Below are positions 10,007-20,608 of a stretch of DNA of 64,000 nucleotides, piece by piece. Position numbers and translations under genes: made by a program. The stretch is taken from contig WNYE01000136.1 of NCBI GenBank assembly GCA_021396245.1, forward strand, positions 1 to 64,000, in the 5' to 3' direction. Source of the DNA: Sporothrix humicola. Lineage: Eukaryota > Ascomycota > Sordariomycetes > Ophiostomatales > Ophiostomataceae. Positions within the stretch are counted from its first letter, which is position 1, and each line of letters opens with the position of its first letter. The notes under the pieces were generated by a model. That model did no database searches. It was not told the origin of the DNA and saw nothing but the letters and a program-made list of their open reading frames with translations.

Positions 10007-11854
10007 TCACTTGGTTCTCGCGTAATCTGTATCTCCGTCTGGCCAGGCCCGGGCTTCCTTTGTGTCCATGACAGACTCATGATAGATGTCGAAATCATGC
10101 TTCGGTGTATAATTCGCGGGCCAGAATGGTGGTGTTTCGTGGAATTTCGGTGGCTCCCGGCCCTCTGCAAGGTCCTTCTTGTGAGCTATTTCCTCCTTTG
10201 TTGTCCACTCGGTGATGGCCATGACTAGGTGTTCGTGAGAAGGATATGGAATGGAGTAAGGTTGCTCCATGCCTCGATGAGGAATATCTGGGCTCCACAG
10301 GGACCAAGGCGGCATGTGGTAGGCACGAGAGGGCACGTCTCCGTGTGCAGCATCTTTCGGCGTTCTAGCGAGCCCGCGCCCATCGTGTGTTAGTCGCAGG
10401 CCAAATGGATTTGGCTTAAGTTGAAGTCGTGGCGCCGGTGGATAGGTGCGGCCTCTCTGACGTAATTCCTTTTCCATAGCGACCTTTGGATCGATGTCAA
10501 CACGTCGTGCCAACTTGAATCGAAGAGATAACCCGCGCATCGAGCTCACAATGGTGTTGAAAGCCTCGCCAAACTCATCCTTGTTCATGTGGCCCTTGTC
10601 GTGGTCGTCCTTGAGCTTCAAGAGGGAGTCCGCCAGCTGATCAACGATCATGTACGTCTCGCTTGGCCCGGGAATAGGAGGTATTCCAGTCTCGTCAGCA
10701 CCCGGAACAGCGAACTGCTTTTTGCGAGGATAGACTGGCGCATAGGCCACTGGGCCACCAGGTTTGGACTCGATGGGGCGCTTCTCTGGTAGGTAACTGC
10801 CAGGGAATTTCTCCTCAATTTCACCTAGCAGGCTGTTGGGGTACTCAGGCTCCTTTTTTCCCGGGGGGCGGCTGATAGGTTCCAAATCATCGTCCGGTGG
10901 AAAACTGCCAGGGATGTGTGGTTCACGTTCGTCGTCAGATGCCGAAGTTGTTTGTTTGGTTGTGGCCTGTGGCCATGTGTTTGTCAGCCAGGCTGTTCGA
11001 CCACGCCGAGCAGCAAGCTTTTGCTCGAATGGCTCTGACCCAAATAACTGTTCAAAATCCAACGATGCCGCCATGAGTATGGCAGACATCATGGTCTTGA
11101 ACAGCGAAAGAGGCGCAAGTGGCATCCCTTGCGCTGCTGCCAGCTTTCTTCCAATGCCGTCCAGTGTGCTGTCGGCATGGTGCACCATGATGGCGCCGAG
11201 CTTCGCCATGTCCAAGCCCTCTGCTTTGAGTGCCAGGTCGCGTGCCTCCCTATTTCCGGGAATGGCCAAGGCATGAACGTCGAATGACTTATCCGTACCA
11301 AACAAAACGTCCACTTCATCGCCCGCCTTAAACTTGTTTGCCACAAGCAACGCAGCCTTTGGCGGCAGCGAGTCGGCACCATCGCGCTCGGCTTTTTCCA
11401 CGAGCTCAAGCGGCGTGCTCAGAGGAGGGTTCATGCCCTTTGTGACGGCGCGGATGTTCTCCGTGACAACCTCGGGCGACGGCCAGCTGATGATCGTGTA
11501 CCGCTCGGCCTGGGTCAGCAGTCCCTTTGCATCAATGAGAGCGCGGCTCTGAATGTCGCCGCGAGACAGAATGAGGGCGCGATCGTCGTCGGTCATCGAT
11601 TCGGGGTGTTTCCACGCTCGGTCATAGACCTCCTGCGGAATGGTATAGGCGATGGGGTTTTCATTCTTGTACCAATTGAGTCGATTTCTTTCGTGGTTGC
11701 GAGCATTGTCCCTGATGGACTCTTCGACAATCTTGTCGATTCTCTCCTTCTCGCGCACGTCGGCTTTGCTTAGAACCTCGCCGAACTCATCGGTGATGTA
11801 TCCTGACGAGTCCGACTCGCCGTCGCTGTCGTGATTGCTACTTACTTGACTCAT
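10007..11854 (-). CDS. Family A protein 3: HMG-like paralogue truncated by in-frame TGA
   Basis: 615 residues from the ATG at 11854 (MSQVSSNHDSDGES) to a TGA at 10007. Domain order copies the 224-2269 product: an acidic N-terminus, the conserved block with NPIAYTIP, R-A-L-I-L-S-R-G-D and E-R-Y-T-I-I-S-W-P, a Pro/Gly-rich middle (shorter here), then an F-N-T-I-V-S-S-M-R-G-L-S segment, PNPFGLRLTHDG, IPHRGME and the start of the HMG-like region. The TGA replaces the tryptophan codon of that region (TGG in the paralogue), so the product loses the last 42 positions. It could be a recent pseudogene, a truncated but functional form, or a sequencing error. The upstream frame lacks an earlier convincing start. 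Confidence 0.75.
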   Translation of the reverse strand: MSQVSSNHDSDGESDSSGYITDEFGEVLSKADVREKERIDKIVEESIRDNARNHERNRLNWYKNENPIAYTIPQEVYDRAWKHPESMTDDDRALILSRGDIQSRALIDAKGLLTQAERYTIISWPSPEVVTENIRAVTKGMNPPLSTPLELVEKAERDGADSLPPKAALLVANKFKAGDEVDVLFGTDKSFDVHALAIPGNREARDLALKAEGLDMAKLGAIMVHHADSTLDGIGRKLAAAQGMPLAPLSLFKTMMSAILMAASLDFEQLFGSEPFEQKLAARRGRTAWLTNTWPQATTKQTTSASDDEREPHIPGSFPPDDDLEPISRPPGKKEPEYPNSLLGEIEEKFPGSYLPEKRPIESKPGGPVAYAPVYPRKKQFAVPGADETGIPPIPGPSETYMIVDQLADSLLKLKDDHDKGHMNKDEFGEAFNTIVSSMRGLSLRFKLARRVDIDPKVAMEKELRQRGRTYPPAPRLQLKPNPFGLRLTHDGRGLARTPKDAAHGDVPSRAYHMPPWSLWSPDIPHRGMEQPYSIPYPSHEHLVMAITEWTTKEEIAHKKDLAEGREPPKFHETPPFWPANYTPKHDFDIYHESVMDTKEARAWPDGDTDYARTK

Positions 11855-13400
11855 CTTTCTTTTGGATCGAGGATGAATGTACGGGGGTAAAAAAAAGGTT
11901 GAGTTAGTGGAATAAATTGGCGTAGTTGAGAAACTGGCTGGACACAGTGAGAGAGAAACGATACAAAATAAATGCAAGATATTGCCTACGATGTAAGATA
12001 CGACGTAAAAGAAGAAAAGATGAAGGGACTACGGCAAGGTTGAGAAAAAAAGGGGGCTGGGCGGGGTGATGTTGGTTCGAGGCAAGCTGGTTCAACGCAA
12101 CCATATGACACTGGGTGTTGCGGTGAACATTCCAATTTTTACATATCGTCTACCGTCGCACCGGGGTGAATACAAATAAAAGCGCATCATTGATGGTCAC
12201 ACATCACCGGCAACAAGAACCGTCTTCCAGGCATCTGTGAATTTAGAGTCTTCAAGGTAGCTAAAGGGCCTCGGATCAGAAACGTACGTGACGACGTAAG
12301 TGAGGGAAATGCACAAGGCCCCGTTTAAGGGTTTGACGAGAGTGGACCCTGACTGCCTGGACAGGAACAAGGTTAATTTTAAGCATGTCCACTTCTCATG
12401 TGATTGCCGTGATGAGATGAAAATACGGCAAGAACGGCCCGGCCTCTGATTCCTAATTGGGAAAATAATTATGGGTCCTTATGTGAGTCGGCACGCTTCG
12501 TGCCGGGCCAAAAGACCCTGAAGACGCCACCCACGGCACACGATCAACAAAAACATCATCAGATAATACTGTCAAATTTATGGTTCATGGCAATGTTACT
12601 ATGCACTTGTGTCATTGTACATCTAACCATTTGGCTCAAATTTATCTTGCATCTTAATTCCGTCATGAGAACTTAAAACAAGCAAATGATTTTGACTTAA
12701 ATTTTTACCAAGAAAACGAAAAAAAAAAAAAAAAACAGCAAACCCCTTGAAAAAAAAAAGTGATAATAAATCACTTAAGAAAATGCAAGATTGATAAATT
12801 AATACAAAATATGCCGACGTTCAAACACACGAAAGGATTTATTACAAACAAGTAACCTAGTAGGGAGCCAAAGGAAGCAGAAACTATGTTTGTACAGATA
12901 TGATTACAGACAGCGCGCGCTCGTCCCCCGGGCTAATAAGGAGCACAGATGGAAATCTGCACCGGCATGAATGGCCTCCTCCTCAGCTACAGAGTCTATC
13001 ATCCATTTCCGTGGCGTGACGAGATTGCATTGGATTGAATACGCCCAGAAAGAAAAGAACGGCATCATCCATCTCCATCAAAATGTTTTGGTTGTTTGAC
13101 TGGACTTTTCCAGTCCAGATCTTGATCATCTCGTCTATATTTTGACCATCTCAACGTATTTATAGCATTGGCGTCTGGCGCACCTAGCGCAGGCATGGTC
13201 TAGAATGTGCATGTGACTTGTTTGCCACGGTGTCCAGCTACTGCGGAGCTGCATATCTGCCCATCCCGGGGCGTGCTGACGATGCGCCGCTGTGTAAGTC
13301 CACTTTGATCCCAGAGCTGATATTCTGAAGAGTCGATTCATTCAGCTTGCCCCCCGATGGATATCGACCGGAGTGAACAGGTTCAGCGTTGGATGGGAAA
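11855..13400. other. Intergenic region, AT-rich, one perfect hairpin
   Basis: 1.5 kb without a recognisable gene. A perfect inverted repeat CGGCACG-CTT-CGTGCCG lies at 12489-12505, and an A-rich stretch at 12719-12760. No transposon ends or RNA gene could be identified. Confidence 0.5.
12489..12505. repeat. Perfect 7-bp inverted repeat with 3-nt loop
   Basis: CGGCACG, loop CTT, CGTGCCG. It stands alone in AT-rich DNA without a following T run or a neighbouring gene end, so a role is not evident. Confidence 0.6.
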
Positions 13401-14502
13401 CTACAAGATAGCTACTGCATTTCCGGGACTTGCAACTCCACCCGGGACCTATTTGTCGTTAGCATTGTCGCACGCTTTGTTAATATCGAGTATGGAAGAT
13501 GGGAACGTATGCGTATGACCCACCTTTAATGGGACGCTGGTCAAGAAGAAGGACCACCGATTCCGGCTCCGGCACGCCTTAGCCAATGCTTCCAAGTCAA
13601 ACATCTCGCCAATGGGCATACCCCAACCGCCCAGGGCCCATTGGTGTATGCTGACATCAGGGTCGTTGTAGGGGCCGGTGGCCGGTCCACGCTCAAAGCC
13701 CATGGCATCACCGGCTACGGCGGCGAACTCGTTTTCCCACAGCCAGCGGAGGCTGTCGCGTGTTGCCTCGAGGCCAAGCAGGCCTCCTGGTTGTCGGTTG
13801 GGGAAGTTCTGGCGGTCTTCCGCCGACAGGGCGTTGTAGGCGGCGGTGAAGCCGGACCGGATGAACAAGATATCGCCCTGGCGGAACTGGATGCCTTGCT
13901 CGGCAACAATGGCCTTGAGGTGGGCGACTTCGATGGCGCCAGTCTGAAAGGGCGACAGGTGGATGCCGTTGCGCTCAGCCCACGACGCCCAGTCGAGGAG
14001 CACGCCGCGGCCAATGATGCCACCGTTGTTTGCGTAGGCTGGATCGTTAGTATCGTATGGCACATCACTTATAAGATGGGTGTCAGGATCACACACCATC
14101 AATGCCTAGTTTGCCCGAGCCTGGCTGAAAGTCTTCCTGAACATGGCCCATGTAAAACTGCTTGGCGCGTTGGTAGCCATAATGCCGGAAGCCGTCCCAC
14201 TGTGTGCTGCTCTGTGTGTTAAAGTGCACCGCGTCGTCGTTTTGGGTCATGGGGGCCGCGTTGATGATGCGGTGCTCGAACTGTTGGCGATTAAAGGTCG
14301 GGTGAGACGGCTTGTCCAGTGGCCAGTCCAGCGAGATGCGCAGGCCTTCTTTGATCTCGGTCGCGGCGGCTGCCACGGTCTCGGGCGTCAGAAGGTTCAG
14401 CCTTCCGAGCTGGTCGTCGGGACCCCAGAGACCCCATGCATTGCCGGGCGGTCCAGACTTGTCCAGGGGCAGGTCGTCGAATGGTGGTAGTGTAATCGGC
14501 AT
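13401..14502 (-). CDS. Putative cyclase (PF04199-type metal-dependent hydrolase fold)
   Basis: Three exons: 14502-14097, 14038-13524, 13448-13401, giving 322 residues. Intron 1 has donor GTGTGT, branch ATACTAAC and acceptor CCAG; intron 2 has donor GTGGGT, branch TGCTAAC and acceptor ATAG. Splicing restores the expected joins LGID-AYANNGGIIGRGVLLD and SVPLK-VPGGVASPGNA. The family contains kynurenine formamidase-like enzymes; motifs visible are HFNTQSSTQWDGFRH (the usual H-x-G-T-H-x-D metal site has Gln here, as in the fungal subgroup), GRGVLLD, F-R-Q-G-D-I-L-F-I-R-S-G and a final GGVASP. Probably cytosolic. The substrate cannot be told. Divergent from the sugar transporter at 15567. Confidence 0.85.
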
Positions 14503-15566
14503 TGTTGGGGATTTTTTTTGGAGTCGTTTTCTTTGCTAGATCTGTACTTTTCTCTTCGTTTCCGTTGGCGTTTGTCGATTTCAATTGTCAGATATTTGTT
14601 TGTTTATGGTTTAAAGTTTTCTTTGGGCAGTTCATGTTAGGTCATATTCGGCAATGTCGTTTATTGATCTGGCTGTTTTCTCTTCCGGGCAAGACACTTG
14701 TTGTCGATTTGTGTAGTATTTTGTGGCGTTTATTGGCTTTATGTCAAATCGGCGCTTAGCCCATCAAGCACATATCTTCCATCGTCTGTCAATACCAAGA
14801 ACTCGGGTCATGGCCGGTGTCATTTTCAAGTAAGTAGAAAAAGAAAGTTTAACCGGACGACAATGCCCGTGTGGTGCGCTCCGCTTCTAGCCGGGGGTGT
14901 TAGCGGTCTTTGGTTGGACAGCGGGCTCCACTCCGAAGAGTCTAAGGCCTTTGTACGTTGAATGTTGGCCTAGTATTTGGCGGTTAAACGGTTCTTTCAC
15001 TGACACCAGGCGGATACTGACTTCCGACAACAAAAAACACTACGATAAAATTTGCGTGCGCGTCTGACACGACAACCAACCCTGCAAGGCCAAGAAAAAT
15101 CATGGGATCTTCTTCGAATCATCCACTTGAGCAAAAGTATAAACGTTTACCCGGTTCACCTTGGTTTTGCGTCCTAATCGCTTCCCACATGTTCCAGTCC
15201 CCGCAAAAGTGCCAAACCTGGACCCAGCACTTCCTTGAACTGCGAGGTTGTCGATCCCCACGGGGCCCCAGAAATATCGATGCGAACAATTGCGTATCGG
15301 CAAGGGGATAAAGACTTATGCGGAGGATTTCATTGCCTCACGTGGCATTCGCAAGCTGCCAGACATTGCCGAACAATGACAATGGAATGAATATTTTAAA
15401 TATGTGCCATGATCGTCGCAGACCTTTACATACTGCTTTCTTTTCTTTTTTTCTTGTCTATTGTTCATTGTTTCTGACTCGACAGTTGCGACGACGAGGT
15501 TTCTCGACATCAATCCGCACGACCTCATTAAAACAGCGACGCGACTGACACGGAACAAATCACAAG
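14503..15566. other. Divergent promoter region (cyclase / sugar transporter)
   Basis: About 1.06 kb between the starts of two divergent genes. No gene inside. The two genes may share control, but no defined operator was recognised. Confidence 0.5.
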
Positions 15567-17251
15567 ATGAAGAACCCTTTCCGGATTGAAGAACGGCCGG
15601 GCGAGGAGGCGCCGCGTGAGGTCTATAGCTGGCGCCCGCATCTTCTGGCGTTTTCAGCCTCGTGGGTATGTCAAAGGCGAGTGGGAGACTAGATTTTCTG
15701 ACTTTTTGACTGACACACGCCTCACATTAGGCCTCCGCTCTCTATGGCTACGACTCGGCCTTTATCGGCGGCACATTGAGTCTGCCCTCCTTCCAGGCCA
15801 CATTTGGCCTCGACACGGCCTCCGCCACCGAAAAGGCCAACCTCTCGTCCAACATCGTGTCCACCTACCAGGCCGGTGCCTTTTTCGGCGCCATGGCCGC
15901 CTTCTTCCTCGCCGAGGGCATCGGCCGCAAGCGCACACTCATGTCCTCGTCGTTTGTGTTTTTGATCGGCGCCGTTCTCCAGATCATCGGCCGCATCGAT
16001 TGTCTCTATGCCGGCCGCGCCGTTAGCGGCCTCGCCATTGGCGTGTCTGCGGCTGTCGTGCCCATCTACGTCAGTGAGTGTGCGCCGGCCGCCATCCGTG
16101 GCCGCCTGGTCGGCTTGTTCGAGGTCATGCTGCAGGTCGGTTTGGTGTTTGGCTTCTGGATCAACTACGGCGTCAATAAGAACTTTAGCCCGACGTCGTC
16201 CGTCCAGTGGCGCCTGCCCGTCGGCGTCCAGTTCATCCCCGCCGGCATGCTCTTGTTCTTCATGCTGCCCATGGTCGACTCGCCCCGCTGGCTCATCTCG
16301 CACGAAAAAAGACAGGAGGCCATCAAGTCGCTGTCCTGGCTCCGCAACCTGCCCGCCGACCACCCCTACCTGGTGCGCGAGCTGGCCACGATCGAAATGG
16401 CCGTGGAGCACGAGCTCGAGGGCGTGGCCGGTAATGCAAGTGGCAATCTCGGCCGCTGGAAGCAGATCGGCAAGGAGATCTCGCAAAAGGGGATCCGCAA
16501 CCGCATCCTTCTCGCGATGCTTCTCATGGTCCTGCAGAACTTTACCGGCATCAACGCCATCAACTACTACTCGCCCACGATTTTCAAGTCGATTGGCTAC
16601 ACAGGCACGTCGACCGGCCTTCTCGGCACTGGCATTTTCGGCATCGTCAAGATGACCGCCACGATCCTCTACGCCGGCTTCCTTGTCGACAAACTCGGTC
16701 GCCGCACGCTGCTTCTTCTTGGCGGCGTCTTTGCCGGCATCGCCATGTTCTATCTGGCCGCCTACAGCAAGATCAGCGGCTCGTTTGAGCATGTACCCAA
16801 GCGCGACGGCGGTGCCAATGCGGCCGTTGCCATGATTTATATCTACGCCCTCTTCTACGGCATGAGCTGGAACGGCATTCCCTGGCTCTTTGGCAGTGAA
16901 GTGCTCCCTACCCGTGTCCGTACTGCCGGTATGGCTGCCGCCACCTGCATCCAGTGGCTTTCGCAGTTTGTTGTCGTCTACAGTCTGCCGCACATGATCC
17001 TCGGTATCAGCTACGGCACCTTCCTGTTCTATGGTTCATGGACCGTCATCGCCATTGTCTTTGCCTACCTGTTTATCCCGGAGACCAAGGGTGTCCAACT
17101 CGAAGACATGGACCTGCTTTTCGGCCCCGATGTCACCGTCTTTGCCATTCCCGCCATGCGCAACTACGAAGACGCTCTACGTGCGCGCCTTGTCGCTGCT
17201 GATGAGAAGAAGGAGAACCGCGAGGACGTTACCTATGCCGAGGTTGTGTAA
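15567..17251 (+). CDS. MFS sugar/quinate-type transporter
   Basis: Two exons: 15567-15665 and 15731-17251, total 539 residues. The intron (donor GTATGT, acceptor TTAG) falls after F-S-A-S-W and joins to A-S-A-L-Y-G-Y-D-S-A-F-I-G-G, the usual first-helix sequence of fungal sugar porters. Other landmarks are D-x-x-x-A-G-R-A-V-S-G-L-A-I-G, Y-V-S-E-C-A-P-A-A-I-R-G-R, N-A-I-N-Y-Y-S-P, G-R-R-T-L-L-L, W-L-F-G-S-E-V-L-P-T-R-V-R and PETKG near residue 480. Twelve membrane segments are expected; plasma membrane. Proton-linked uptake of a sugar or quinate-like compound follows from the family; the actual substrate is unknown. Confidence 0.92.
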
Positions 17252-17653
17252 ATTTCTCACAAAAGAAACAACCGACAGGACTTGTCCGGCGCCGGTTTTT
17301 GTGTCTATTTCAAAAACTCTAAATATTTAGCTCCTGTGTAACAATAAAGCAATCCCTTGGGCCATGTCCATGAATATTTATCAAACCGCAGCATTCCGGC
17401 GTTTGCATTCAGATGTGAAGTGAATAGACTTGCTGATTTAAGGACACATGAATCACGGGTATTGAATACATAATTTTACAAACGTGCCCCCACCACAGCG
17501 TGGCCCATGACGAGCTTTGCGGGCTGAAGATATATCATGCCGCTGCCATACCAGTCCAAAAGGACATGAAACAGCACATTATCTCCATCCCTATAATTAC
17601 TTTCAATGAGCCAACAACAGTCTCATCCCACACGCACAACAACCCAAAACACC
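17252..17653. other. Intergenic region before the family B array
   Basis: AT-rich, no gene seen. Contains the 3' region of the transporter and probably the promoter of the first array copy. Confidence 0.5.
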
Positions 17654-18019
17654 ATGGCGGGATACCACCATACACTACCCACGGGCGAGCAAATCGCACT
17701 CCACTGGCTTACGCCGGACAATTTTGATATATGGCAACTCGAGGTCATTATTGCCGCCAGAAAGTTCGGCGCGTTGGATATGTTGCGTGGCCGGCCCATT
17801 CCCGGACTGAGACTCGAGGATGTCCTGACACTACAGCGCCATCTCATCGTGATCATACTTTCGACTATTTCTCCGATGATAACCCTCCTCAAACGACATG
17901 GATTTGACGTGTATGAGGCAGACCCATACATCATTTTTGGATCCATCGAAACAATCATGAAAGAGGTCATGACGCCCAAAAACGCCAACTGCACTTGCGA
18001 CAACCAACGAGGCAATTGA
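17654..18019 (+). CDS. Family B small protein, array copy 1
   Basis: 121 residues from the ATG at 17654 (CACCATGG, a good context); the frame is open upstream with another ATG at 17606. Carries the family core: L-T-P-D-N-F-D-I-W-Q-L (residues about 18-28), a middle helical segment (LIVIILSTIS), then HGFDVYEADPYIIFGSIETIM, and a Cys-containing tail (C-T-C). Its nearest relative is the frameshifted copy at 18593, which shares W-Q-L and an L-R-G motif. No signal peptide. Function unknown. Confidence 0.72.
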   Translation: MAGYHHTLPTGEQIALHWLTPDNFDIWQLEVIIAARKFGALDMLRGRPIPGLRLEDVLTLQRHLIVIILSTISPMITLLKRHGFDVYEADPYIIFGSIETIMKEVMTPKNANCTCDNQRGN

Positions 18020-18592
18020 ACACTCGTGATTGGATATTTCCTCGGGTTTGGTATCTTTCCTCGAGTTTGGTAGGTCTTTCAGGCGGGATCGATAATGTTA
18101 CAGGGTAGAAGTTGTTGCCGTGATGTGAAGATGGTTGCCATCACATCAACCTGAACATGTCAAAGGTGGATGGATTTGGTAGAATGAACACATGAAAGGC
18201 TGCGTTGCATTTGCGAGGATATTAGGGCGGGGCTAAAGGAAATGTTTCGCATAAACAGATAGTAAGCTCTAAGCCACTCCTTGCGCACGGATGATTTGCC
18301 GTTGCCAAAAAAGATAAATAAATCACGTTGAGCCCCCCGTATTTTTCTCCCCGTTTGTCTACATGAAGCGTAACAAGATGCGTCAAGAACGAACACAGAC
18401 GATTAGTTTAGCAAACGAGAGTACGACAGACAACCACTCGAGCTGGCATGCCAAGTGAGTGGGAAAAAAAAAAAAAAAAAAACATGGATTGCTCAAAAGA
18501 CTAGTTGCACTACCAAACTCGGAACACCAGACGATAAATTGCCCAACTCAACAAACAAGCAAATTAGTGAAGACCACGAAAAACACAGTATC
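18020..18592. other. Intergenic spacer in family B array
   Basis: No gene seen. An A run of about 19 bases lies at 18463-18482. Confidence 0.5.
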
Positions 18593-18917
18593 ATGTCTGT
18601 ATTTATCGCCGAGATCGGGGACAGAAGTATCACGGTGTCATTTTTAACCATGACAAACTATGACGTCTGGCAACTTTTGAAAACTAAAAATTATCCTCTG
18701 TGCCAAGAAGGTCGATGCTGTCCACTGCCTTCGGGGCATTGATACCGATCTTCTACGTGAAGAGAGAAAAGGACATGTGTATGCGGCCATAATGAACACA
18801 ACTGGGAATGTGATCTCATTTTTTGAAGAAGATGGATTTTCCATCTTCGAACAGGAGCCAGATAAGATTGTCAAGACTATTTGCGATGCAATGGAAAAGC
18901 ACCGGGGAAAAGAATGA
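18593..18917 (+). pseudogene. Family B small protein, array copy 2, frameshifted
   Basis: The frame opens at 18593 (MSVFIAEIGDRS), reaches the family motif L-T-M-T-N-Y-D-V-W-Q-L, and then goes off family and stops after 49 codons. Moving forward by one base inside the TTTTGAAAACTAAAAA stretch (about 18676-18690) opens the other frame to 18917. That frame gives the remaining family features: C-A-K-K-V-D-A, a middle helical segment, E-D-G-F-S-I-F-E-Q-E-P-D and I-C-D-A-M-E-K. The full span is 325 bp, that is 108 codons plus one base. A one-base insertion in an A run, or a sequencing slip, explains this best. Confidence 0.75.
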
Positions 18918-19309
18918 GTGAATATGCAGCTCACAAGATATATAATGGGGCGGGCCCAGGTTTAGAGAACCGGAAGACAGATTTGATAGGCAAAGTAAGT
19001 AGCCAGATAGTGCAGTGCTGTTAGTTCTACGCATAAAGCTATGATTAACTTAAAGTGGTGCCTGATGATAGTGGTAATTATGTCCCCTTTATTGATTGAA
19101 GTTTGAAGAACGTGAAGCAGGTCATCCTTTGCATGTCACTAGGATTGAGTGAGTACGTTCATCTCAGCACCTATGACACAGTAAATAGGCGCATATGTAA
19201 ATCACTTATGTCGCATCATAATTCCAATCATCAACAGCATAGTACTATTCTACTGACACTCTTCAACTGCCGCTTCAAACACAATAAGTCCAGTCACATA
19301 ACAAGTAAG
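18918..19309. other. Intergenic spacer in family B array
   Basis: Nothing recognised beyond the likely promoter of the next copy. Confidence 0.5.
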
Positions 19310-19675
19310 ATGAACATTAATTTTAGCTACAATCTATTCCCTACTGACATAACAGCCGCGAGAATGTCCGCACCCTCTCAGTGTCGCAACGATGATGGCA
19401 AGTACCATCACCGATACTTTGACATTCACTTTCATGTCCCGTACCTTACGTTGGAAAATTTCGAATACTGGCGACATGGTATCAAGGTGGCTATTAGAAC
19501 ACTCGAACTTATTAGGAAGGCCGGAGGAGACGCGGCTACAGAACAACTTCGTCTGTATGTAATCATCACTAGTACAATCAAGGGATTGGCGGGATACCTC
19601 TGGAGAAAGAGCATCAACATCTACCAGAGTGATCCATGGACTCTATTTGCATCGATCGAAAAGGTGCTGAAGTAA
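19310..19675 (+). CDS. Family B small protein, array copy 3
   Basis: 121 residues from the ATG at 19310, or 103 from the ATG at 19364 (MSAPSQ), which fits the short N-termini of its relatives better. Core motifs: VPYLTLENFEYWRHGIKVAI, a middle V-I-I-T-S-T-I-K-G segment (compare ITKTI), and I-N-I-Y-Q-S-D-P-W-T-L-F-A-S-I-E-K-V. It ends two residues later. No signal peptide or membrane span. Function unknown. Confidence 0.72.
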   Translation: MNINFSYNLFPTDITAARMSAPSQCRNDDGKYHHRYFDIHFHVPYLTLENFEYWRHGIKVAIRTLELIRKAGGDAATEQLRLYVIITSTIKGLAGYLWRKSINIYQSDPWTLFASIEKVLK

Positions 19676-20176
19676 AGCTGGCATACTTCGTCAACACTGG
19701 AATACGGTCATTGGGTACAATAGCACGGCTAGTCCGCCGTTTATGACAAGGGGCTTACATAGTTCACCGCCGGTGCGCATATGGTACATCCATGAAATGG
19801 ATTCAATAATACAACCTCGTCATTTATTGGAGAATCGTGTGAAGTGTTTGGTTTGACTACGGAGTCACAGATCCAGATTTTGCCAAAGACTCTATCACCG
19901 ACAATAGGCAACATACCTAGTCACTGTAGGATCACTAGATGCGGCCTCAGATGCTGGAAATATTTAAGGACCACGGAAGATCACTCGATCTTGGAAAGAC
20001 GAAACATGATTTTCATCTCAAATCTTCACTTGATTAAATTTCAGTTCAGTACACGAAACAAATGTAGGTTCATTCAAAGTTCAAACCCTTTGCTGCGTCG
20101 CCATACTAATACAAGTTGTAGCAACCAGGAACAGACACTAAGCAGACACTAAGCAGACACTGCAACCGCTACAACA
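19676..20176. other. Intergenic spacer with 11-bp repeat
   Basis: Contains an ATATTTAAG box at 19960-19968, also seen upstream of the next copy, and nearly three units of CAGACACTAAG at 20132-20162, just before the ATG at 20177. No gene. Confidence 0.5.
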
Positions 20177-20608
20177 ATGGCCACTGCCACCCCCCATTTT
20201 GACAAGGAGTTCCTTATCGAGGGAATGCACTTCACTACCATTCCCTACCTCACCAATAACAATTTCGACGAGTGGTACATGGCCATCAAGGCGGCCGAGA
20301 AGAAGCTGCATATGGTCGCGGAGCATCGAGTGAATGCCAAGTGCGACCACTTTTCAAACAGCTCGGTGCGGGCGTTTGAAAACTTCCATTTGTACGACAT
20401 GATCACCAAGACAATTGTGCGGCACCCCGCCGTCATGACACGCATCAAGGGCGGAGGCGTTGACGTCTACCAGGACTGTCCGCTGATTCTGCTCGACAAC
20501 ATCAAGAACGCAATGGTTCAGTCAGCGGTGAATGGACACGCCGTGGGTGGAACAGCAAGTTGGCATGATATTAGAATGCGGTCAAGGCGGGCTACATTGG
20601 GGCGGTAA
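20177..20608 (+). CDS. Family B small protein, array copy 4 with extended tail
   Basis: 143 residues beginning MATATPHFDKEF. Core motifs: IPYLTNNNFDEWYMAIKAAE, a middle F-H-L-Y-D-M-I-T-K-T-I segment, GGGVDVYQDCPLILLDNIKN. Where the copies at 20954 and 22185 end in A-M-T-H and a stop, this one reads A-M-V-Q and goes on for about 30 residues rich in Arg, Ser and Gly. The C-terminal extension looks like read-on into former 3' sequence. Good ATG context (ACAACAATGGCC). Confidence 0.75.
   Translation: MATATPHFDKEFLIEGMHFTTIPYLTNNNFDEWYMAIKAAEKKLHMVAEHRVNAKCDHFSNSSVRAFENFHLYDMITKTIVRHPAVMTRIKGGGVDVYQDCPLILLDNIKNAMVQSAVNGHAVGGTASWHDIRMRSRRATLGR

Noticed and set aside
10007..10009. TGA read as selenocysteine or recoded Trp
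   Set aside because: No such recoding is known for nuclear genes of these fungi, and neighbouring genes use TGA as a normal stop.
18660..18700. Programmed +1 frameshift in the array copy
   Set aside because: Intact copies next to it need no shift, and a homopolymer slip is a simpler explanation; kept only as an option to test.
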